NCBI RefSeq assembly: GCF_010731595.1 | Contig: NZ_AP022582.1 | Coordinates: 1,240,001 to 1,304,000 of the forward strand | Source of the DNA: Mycobacterium seoulense | GTDB taxonomy: Bacteria > Actinomycetota > Actinomycetes > Mycobacteriales > Mycobacteriaceae | Direction of reading: 5' to 3' | Length of the DNA stretch: 64,000 nucleotides | In this document: positions 59,144 to 64,000 of the stretch, piece by piece | How the letters are laid out: the number at the start of each line of letters is the position of its first letter | Numbering within the stretch: position 1 is the stretch's first letter | Made by a program: the position numbers and the translations under genes | The notes under the pieces: generated by a model | Database searches by the model: none | Told to the model about the DNA's origin: nothing | Seen by the model: only the letters and a program-made list of their open reading frames with translations

Positions 59144-59572
59144 CTACTGTGTGGCCACGAACGAGAAGTTCCTGGCAGAGGAGACCAGATCCGGGTCGAC
59201 GACGCAGCGAGTGCCGTCGACGTTTGCCTGCCCCGACACCACCCTGGCCGCCGCCGCGGCGCCGGCGGCATTGCGGGTGGGGCCCCAGCCGCCGACCAGG
59301 CCGTGGCCGTTATCCGACAGGGCCACACAGCCACCCCGGCCCTCGGCAAGAACGTGGCAATCGGTTGCGCCATGCCGCTCGGCGCAATGACTCATCGCGT
59401 ACGCCTCAACGTCGCCGAGGCTGGCCGTGTTGCTGCCAACCGTGACTTCGACAGCGTGGGTGGAATCCGAGCCCGCGATCACGATGTACCCACCACCCTG
59501 GGCCTGTGCCGGTGCGGCCAGCTCGACAGCACAGACAGCAAGAACAACGGCGGACGCAAGAGGCTTGAACAC
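59144..59572 (-). CDS. DUF4189-type secreted protein
   Basis: This 142-residue protein has a Sec signal peptide (MFKPLASAVVLAVCAVELAAPAQA). The mature domain has DUF4189 features: YIVIAGSDSTHAVEV, YAMSHCAERHGATDC, GCVALSDN and paired cysteines that probably form disulphides. DUF4189 proteins are small exported proteins of unknown function. The gene converges toward the end of the catabolic operon and marks the return to unrelated genes. Confidence 0.82.
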   Translation of the reverse strand: MFKPLASAVVLAVCAVELAAPAQAQGGGYIVIAGSDSTHAVEVTVGSNTASLGDVEAYAMSHCAERHGATDCHVLAEGRGGCVALSDNGHGLVGGWGPTRNAAGAAAAARVVSGQANVDGTRCVVDPDLVSSARNFSFVATQ

Positions 59573-59817
59573 GTGCTTCCTTTCGCGGCGCCCGGGCAGT
59601 AAGGAGCGCCGTAGTAATACGGTGCTCGCTCACCGGGGGATGTGCCCCGTCATTAACAAGGCCTTGACACGCGCGTAGCAAATCTTCACAGGGGGTGCCC
59701 CCGTGCGAGGCGGATTGTGACGAGCCTCAACCAGCTAAAGTGACGCACCTCATAGCCTGACCAGCGTCAATTAGGTCATCCTAACCATCGTTCGTGTATC
59801 TGATGGCTGGGAGCGCG

Positions 59818-60048
59818 ATGGCCGACCTGAACTTTGCCTATGACCTGACCCTCGACGAGGCGCGTCGACGCAGCGCGGTGCTCGAGGCGATGGGGGACGA
59901 CTGGGACCCGGTCGCCGTCCTCGCGGAGGAAGAGACGGCCTACGACATGCTCTACTCGAACTTGGACGCCGAGCAGCAGCGGGTCTACGACGAGCTGGTC
60001 CGCGCCGGCGTCCTGCCCTCACGGACGGCTGATCGTGTTACCGATTGA
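59818..60048 (+). CDS. DUF6400-like small protein
   Basis: This 76-residue acidic helical protein has the pattern FAYDLTLDEARRRSAVLEAMGDDWDPVAVLAEEE followed by AEQQRVYDELVRAGVLP, as in short actinobacterial DUF6400 proteins of unknown function. ATG 59818 has GGGAG upstream; ATG 59794 is in frame too. It overlaps the next gene by 14 bp, so the two are translationally coupled. The 245 bp upstream show only T/G-rich spacer. Confidence 0.7.
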   Translation: MADLNFAYDLTLDEARRRSAVLEAMGDDWDPVAVLAEEETAYDMLYSNLDAEQQRVYDELVRAGVLPSRTADRVTD

Positions 60049-60250
60049 TCCGACGGCCGACCGTAGCCGCCGCGCCTGGCTGCCCTGTCCGCGCTGCGAC
60101 CACCGCGCACACTGTGGTGAATGCCGCGACCGGCGGAACTGCGATACGCACTGGCAGTACCTGCTGAGCAACAGGGGGACGCTGGTGCACTTGCAGTGCT
60201 CGGATTGCGGTCATCTCTGGTCGACGGACACGCATCGCCGCACCGCCTGA
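60035..60250 (+). CDS. Small zinc-ribbon protein
   Basis: This protein of about 71 residues has CPRCDHRAHCGEC, a middle cysteine (NCDTHW) and a C-terminal CSDCGHLW, so two CxxC pairs could bind zinc. It starts at GTG 60035 inside the end of the DUF6400-like gene. It is possibly a nucleic-acid or protein-interaction module; the role is unknown. Confidence 0.65.
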   Translation: MLPIDPTADRSRRAWLPCPRCDHRAHCGECRDRRNCDTHWQYLLSNRGTLVHLQCSDCGHLWSTDTHRRTA

Positions 60251-60303
60251 CCCGCCGGGCACGATGTGACCAGGACAGTCGATGCTGTGTGCTCGCCAAC
60301 CGG

Positions 60304-61497
60304 TCATCGCGCGCTGAAGGCTAAAACCGTTGTCGAGTCGTAGGTCTGGTCCGGGTTGAGCGTGGTGCTCGGAAAGGTCGGGTGATTCGGAGAATCGGGG
60401 TAGTGCTGGGTTTCCATCGTGAATCCCGCACCCTGCCGGTAGGTATGCCCGCTGGTGCCCGTGAACGTCCCATCGATGAAGTTGGACGTGTAGAACTGCA
60501 GACCTGGCTCGGTCGTGGAGACAGTCAATGTGCGCCCAGACTTCGGGTCCTCGGCCCTGGCCGCCACCACCGGCCCGCTGTTGTTGCCGCGGTTGATCAC
60601 CCAGTTGTGGTCGTAACCCCGGGCCAGCAACAGCTGCGGGTCATCAGCGCTGATATGCGCGCCGATAGCGGTCGGTGATGTGAAATCAAACGGTGTGCCC
60701 TTCACCGGGGCGATCTGACCGGTCGGGATCTGTGTGGGGTCGGTTGGAAGGTAGTTGTCGGCATAGATGGTGACCTTCTGGTCGTAGACGTCGAGCGTGT
60801 CCTCACCTGCCAGGTTGAAGTAGCTGTGATTGGTCAGGTTGATCACGGTCGGCGCATCGGTGGTCGCGTGGTAGTCGATGCGCAGTTCGTTGTTCTGGCC
60901 CAGGGTGTAGGTGACGGTAGTCGTCAGCATTCCGGGATAGCCCATTTCACCTGCGGGACTGACATATTGGAGCTTGAGGCTCACGCTGTCGCCACCGTTT
61001 TGTTGAGTGGCCTGCCACACCTTCGTATCGAATCCCGCGGTGCCGCCATGCAGGCTGTTGCCATTATTGTTGGTCGGCAAGTGATACTCGTTGCCGTTCA
61101 ACGGGAAAGATCCCTTGGCGATCCGGTTGCCATAGCGGCCGATGATCGCGCCGAAATAGGTCTTGGCGGGCCCCGTGTTGTTCAGGTATCCGACCAGGGT
61201 CGGAAAGCCCAGCACCACATTGTCGACGCGTCCGGTGCGATCGGGGACCTCGATCGACTGAATGATGCCGCCGTAGGTCAGGATTCGGACGCGCACGCCG
61301 TGCCCGCTGGTGAGCGTGTAGCGGATCACCGGGGTCCCACCGACTTGACCGAACGGCTCGCTGGTGATTGATGGCGGACCTGCGGGCATCGATCTATTGC
61401 CACTGTCCGCGGTGGAGTTCGTCGTCGTGTTGCCACATGCCGCCAGCCCCGTCGCACCGGCGAGTGCGATCAGTTGAAGTAGCCGTTTCCCGCGCAT
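60304..61497 (-). CDS. Aldose 1-epimerase (galactose mutarotase) lipoprotein
   Basis: This 397-residue protein has a lipobox (GATGLAACGN) after a short basic start. The mutarotase domain follows, with TYGGIIQSIEVPDR, GRYGNRIAKGSF, the catalytic-histidine segment NLTNHSYFNLAGE and a C-terminal Glu region (GAGFTMETQHYPD). It interconverts sugar anomers, here outside the cytoplasmic membrane. ATG 61497 has a GAGGAG site; the longer frame upstream is Arg-rich and not lipoprotein-like. It is probably monocistronic. Confidence 0.9.
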   Translation of the reverse strand: MRGKRLLQLIALAGATGLAACGNTTTNSTADSGNRSMPAGPPSITSEPFGQVGGTPVIRYTLTSGHGVRVRILTYGGIIQSIEVPDRTGRVDNVVLGFPTLVGYLNNTGPAKTYFGAIIGRYGNRIAKGSFPLNGNEYHLPTNNNGNSLHGGTAGFDTKVWQATQQNGGDSVSLKLQYVSPAGEMGYPGMLTTTVTYTLGQNNELRIDYHATTDAPTVINLTNHSYFNLAGEDTLDVYDQKVTIYADNYLPTDPTQIPTGQIAPVKGTPFDFTSPTAIGAHISADDPQLLLARGYDHNWVINRGNNSGPVVAARAEDPKSGRTLTVSTTEPGLQFYTSNFIDGTFTGTSGHTYRQGAGFTMETQHYPDSPNHPTFPSTTLNPDQTYDSTTVLAFSAR

Positions 61498-61709
61498 CGC
61501 GCTCCTCGCATTGGTACCGAAACCACCCCGGCAGCTCGTGATGAGGAAGGATATGGCCGTCGGCGTGATCACCGCGCCAGACCCTGGTCGAGGATAGCGC
61601 TGGCGTCGCGCGGATCGGCTTGATCGGAACACCGAGTTCACGGCGCATTCCCGGTGGTGATCGAGCAGTTTGCGCGGTGACCGCTCGCGCGAACCCCGAT
61701 GGCCGAAGG

Positions 61710-62624
61710 ATGATGGCTGTCATGGACGCTGAACTCAAACGCTGGCTGGACTCCGGGGAGTACTTCGACTACCTCGGGTTCGACATCTTCTACCGAGTGG
61801 AGGGCAGCGGACCGCCATTGCTGCTGATTCACGGATATCCGTTCAATTCCTTTGACTGGGCCCGCATTTGGCCTACGCTGTCCCAACGGTTCACCGTGAT
61901 CGCCCCGGACATGATCGGCATGGGGTTCTCCGCCAAGCCCGTGGCCTACGAGTACTCGGTGACGGACCACGCCGACATGCACGAAGCTTTGCTGGCGCAC
62001 CTCGGCATCGGCAGCGCGCACATTCTGGCCCACGACATCGGCGACTCCGTGGGCCAGGAGTTGTTGGCCCGTCACGAGTTCGGCCAACAAACGTACGGCG
62101 AGTGGCACATCGACTCGATCACCTGGCTCAACGGGGGGATGTTCATCGAGGCCTACACGCCCAGGGCGGCGCAGAAGCTGATGTCGGGCACCCCGTTGGG
62201 CGACATCTTCAGTCATGTGCAGAACAGCCCGGTGTCCCGGCGGCTGTTAGAGCCGACGCTGCGCGAGATGTTCGGCCCGAACACCAAGCCGACCCGGCAC
62301 ATGATGGACGTGTTCAACCAGATCTTGGATTACCACGACGGTCGCCGCGTGCTCCACAAGGTCGGCCGGTTCATCAACGATCGCTACACGCACCGCAATC
62401 GGTGGGTGCGTGCCATGCGCCAGACCGCGGTGCCGATGCGGTTGATCGACGGGCCGGTCGACCCCAACTCCGGTGCCCACATGGCGCGCCGCTACGCCGA
62501 AGTGATTCCCGAACCCAATGTCGTGATGCTGGCCCACGACATCGGGCACTGGCCCCAAATCGAGGCGCCCGACGCGGTGCTGACGCACTTCCTCGCCCAC
62601 ATCGACCGCGTCGCCGCCGACTGA
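61710..62624 (+). CDS. Alpha/beta hydrolase, epoxide-hydrolase/haloalkane-dehalogenase-like
   Basis: This protein of about 304 residues has oxyanion-region LIHGYPFNSFDW, a nucleophile elbow HDIGDSVGQ, in which Asp rather than Ser occupies the nucleophile position, and a terminal histidine in LAHDIGHWPQIEAP. An Asp nucleophile points to epoxide hydrolase or dehalogenase chemistry. Possible starts are ATG 61710, 61713 and 61722; GAAGG sits close before the first. It is divergent from the epimerase gene. The substrate is unknown. Confidence 0.82.
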   Translation: MMAVMDAELKRWLDSGEYFDYLGFDIFYRVEGSGPPLLLIHGYPFNSFDWARIWPTLSQRFTVIAPDMIGMGFSAKPVAYEYSVTDHADMHEALLAHLGIGSAHILAHDIGDSVGQELLARHEFGQQTYGEWHIDSITWLNGGMFIEAYTPRAAQKLMSGTPLGDIFSHVQNSPVSRRLLEPTLREMFGPNTKPTRHMMDVFNQILDYHDGRRVLHKVGRFINDRYTHRNRWVRAMRQTAVPMRLIDGPVDPNSGAHMARRYAEVIPEPNVVMLAHDIGHWPQIEAPDAVLTHFLAHIDRVAAD

Positions 62625-62646
62625 ACCACTCGTCGTCTGGGATCGG

Positions 62647-62805
62647 CTAGCCGTGATGCGGCGGTCGCTCGTCGCGCAGGCGGCCCTCGTCCGACGCCGC
62701 GCGCATCTGCTCCTCGTCACCGAACCTCTCCAGGTCCTCGGGCGTGACGCGCGGAGTCGGCGGCTTGGGCGCGGCCGGAGTGGGGCGTGGGGGTTCGGCG
62801 GGCAC
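62647..62805 (-). CDS. Small proline-rich/acidic conserved-type protein (52 residues)
   Basis: This is a leftward frame from GTG 62805: a proline-rich start (VPAEPPRPTPAAPKPPTPR), then a charged helix (TPEDLERFGDEEQMRAASDEGRL). It begins 15 bp after the DUF2510 stop and is co-oriented with it, so they are probably an operon. Codon bias is coding-like. Function is unknown. Confidence 0.5.
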   Translation of the reverse strand: MPAEPPRPTPAAPKPPTPRVTPEDLERFGDEEQMRAASDEGRLRDERPPHHG

Positions 62806-62819
62806 GACGCGATTATCGC

Positions 62820-63494
62820 CTACGGCTGAAACGCCGGGAGGATCGTGCCGGAATCGCGAATCTCCCAGATGCTGGCTTTGGTGATGCCGTCGAAGTTGAT
62901 CTTGTTCAACGTTGCTCGCGAATACGTCAGATCGATGGCGACCTGGGTCGAGGTGTTGCCGTACGGGTCGGTCATCGGGAAGGTGCCCTGCACGTTCACG
63001 GCGGACGCGTCGGGATACGTGGCTCTCGCGTACTTGAGAATGTCGATGGTGTCCATCCGGGCGCCGTCCTTGATCATCTGCTCGGTGTAGTTGTCTCGAA
63101 TGGCGAATCGCGCGTCGACCACGTCGCCGTTCGGGCCCGGCGCAACGGTGAAGGTGACGCCGTCCGGCTTCTTGGGACCGGCCGGCGTCGACGGCGCCGC
63201 CTCGGTCGGTGCGGGCGGTGCGGCCGTGGCCGAGCTGCTCGACGGGATGTCCTTCTTCTCGTCGAAAACCCAGTTCCTGCCGATGACGACCAGGAGGACG
63301 AGGGCGCCCAGTGCCGCCAGGGCCAGGGCCGCCTTTCCGGAGTCGCCCTTCTTCGACGGCTCCGTGGCGAAAGCCCAATCGCTGGTCCAGTTGGTGCCGT
63401 CGAAGTACCGTTGTAGCCCGTGGCCTACCCCCGCGGGATCGGGGTACCAGCCCGGCGCCGATTGCGGCGGGGGCGGGGCCTGTTCAGACGGCAT
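62820..63494 (-). CDS. DUF2510-containing membrane protein
   Basis: This 224-residue protein has an N-terminal DUF2510 motif (PGWYPDPAG ... LQRYFDGTNWTSDWA), one membrane helix (AALALAALGALVLLVVIGRNW, about residues 55-75), a Ser/Pro/Ala-rich linker, and a C-terminal extracytoplasmic domain. DUF2510 proteins are common mycobacterial envelope proteins. The C-terminal half includes TVAPGPNGDVVDARFAIRDNYTEQ, which might be a binding domain. No enzyme motif is visible. Confidence 0.82.
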   Translation of the reverse strand: MPSEQAPPPPQSAPGWYPDPAGVGHGLQRYFDGTNWTSDWAFATEPSKKGDSGKAALALAALGALVLLVVIGRNWVFDEKKDIPSSSSATAAPPAPTEAAPSTPAGPKKPDGVTFTVAPGPNGDVVDARFAIRDNYTEQMIKDGARMDTIDILKYARATYPDASAVNVQGTFPMTDPYGNTSTQVAIDLTYSRATLNKINFDGITKASIWEIRDSGTILPAFQP

Positions 63495-63642
63495 GTATCC
63501 ATTTTCGTCGCGACGGAGACATCCCGGCTACCCGTTGCGCCGGCCGCCCGAAACGGGACGGAAGCAAGACGCCTGGCCATGTGAACCCGAGATGGCCCTG
63601 GCGTGACGGTTCGGCGCGAGGCCGGGCATTCGATGCGCCCGG

Positions 63643-63969
63643 GTGGCCGGTAACCGCTATGACATTACGGTGAGCAACCGCCAGGTGAACCTGACCCAGC
63701 AGGAAAGTTCGTTGATCGGCGAGAGTCATCCCGAGGCTCTCACGCGTATGGACGAGCAGTCGCTGAAGGAATTGCAGAGCCGCCTCAGGCACGCGCGCGA
63801 CAAGAACTTCAGCCTCTTGCGGCGTCAGGGTGCGGCCCGGGTGGAGGCCGAAGGTGCCCGCGGCGCGGTCCAGCCGGCCAACGAAAAGCGCGGCGAGAAG
63901 GTCGAGATCTTCGACGCGGCGCTGGCTCGGGTGAGCGAGCGCCTTGACGACCTCCGCGGCACCGAGTAG
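63643..63969 (+). CDS. Small charged coiled-coil-like protein
   Basis: This 108-residue protein starts at GTG 63643. The sequence is rich in Lys/Glu/Arg with helical stretches (LKELQSRLRHARDKNFSLLRRQGAARVEA and KVEIFDAALARVSERLDDLRG) that could coil. I do not recognise a family. The window ends 31 bp after its stop. Confidence 0.6.
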   Translation: MAGNRYDITVSNRQVNLTQQESSLIGESHPEALTRMDEQSLKELQSRLRHARDKNFSLLRRQGAARVEAEGARGAVQPANEKRGEKVEIFDAALARVSERLDDLRGTE

Positions 63970-64000
63970 CGGCTCACGTATCGAGCTCGTGGTGTACGAA

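Overview
The window is high-GC actinobacterial DNA. Gene order from about 4 kb to 32 kb matches the Mycobacterium tuberculosis Rv1683 to Rv1713 segment almost gene for gene (lipase/acyl-CoA synthetase, ABC exporter, mpg, tyrS, lprJ-like, tlyA, nadK, recN, steA, mctB, pyrG, nudix, xerD, parA, scpA, scpB, rluB-like, cmk, der). A REP13E12-type HNH gene with a perfect mycobacterial SOS box, an MspA-family porin, DUF732 and DUF2510 proteins, leaderless-type promoters and NDMA-dependent oxidation genes support a Mycobacterium. The species is probably a slow-growing non-tuberculous one, but it cannot be fixed from the window.

Layout. 1-1009: end of an oxidoreductase-associated operon (gluconate dehydrogenase subunit 3 family plus a membrane protein). 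1.4-4 kb: REP13E12 gene, MspA-like porin and a small secreted protein. 4.2-32.2 kb: conserved housekeeping backbone, with an extra ammonium transporter and a BASS-family transporter on either side of mpg. 32.2 kb: tRNA-Pro(GGG).

32,248-48,829: a genomic island of about 16.5 kb integrated into the 3' half of tRNA-Pro and bounded by 51-bp perfect direct repeats. It carries a decayed tyrosine integrase; a tightly coupled four-gene operon of about 12 kb (UvrD-like helicase, NERD-pseudokinase-kinase-ATPase, a 567-residue protein of unknown fold, and a 1665-residue PD-(D/E)XK/HerA-type ATPase); a divergent GIY-YIG nuclease-like gene; and a small cluster of DUF2283, DUF4258 and DUF6941-like proteins. 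Three operon proteins resemble, in size, order and domains, the kinase/MAD7/ATPase part of the methylation-associated defence system (MADS). No DNA methyltransferase or specificity subunit is present in the island. This is the most likely undescribed system in the window.

48.9-59.1 kb: a catabolic cluster with a TetR regulator, NDMA-dependent alcohol dehydrogenase, cytochrome P450, amidohydrolase-2 family enzyme, aldehyde dehydrogenase, two CaiB/BaiF CoA-transferase genes (one a tandem fusion) and a CxxHxxC ferredoxin. Three promoters in it share a palindromic site, TCAAGTG-N-CACTTGA or variants, running into the -35 box. The logic would be P450 hydroxylation, oxidation to an aldehyde and an acid, then CoA activation of an unidentified substrate. 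59.1-64 kb: mostly small or secreted proteins, an aldose-epimerase lipoprotein and an alpha/beta hydrolase.
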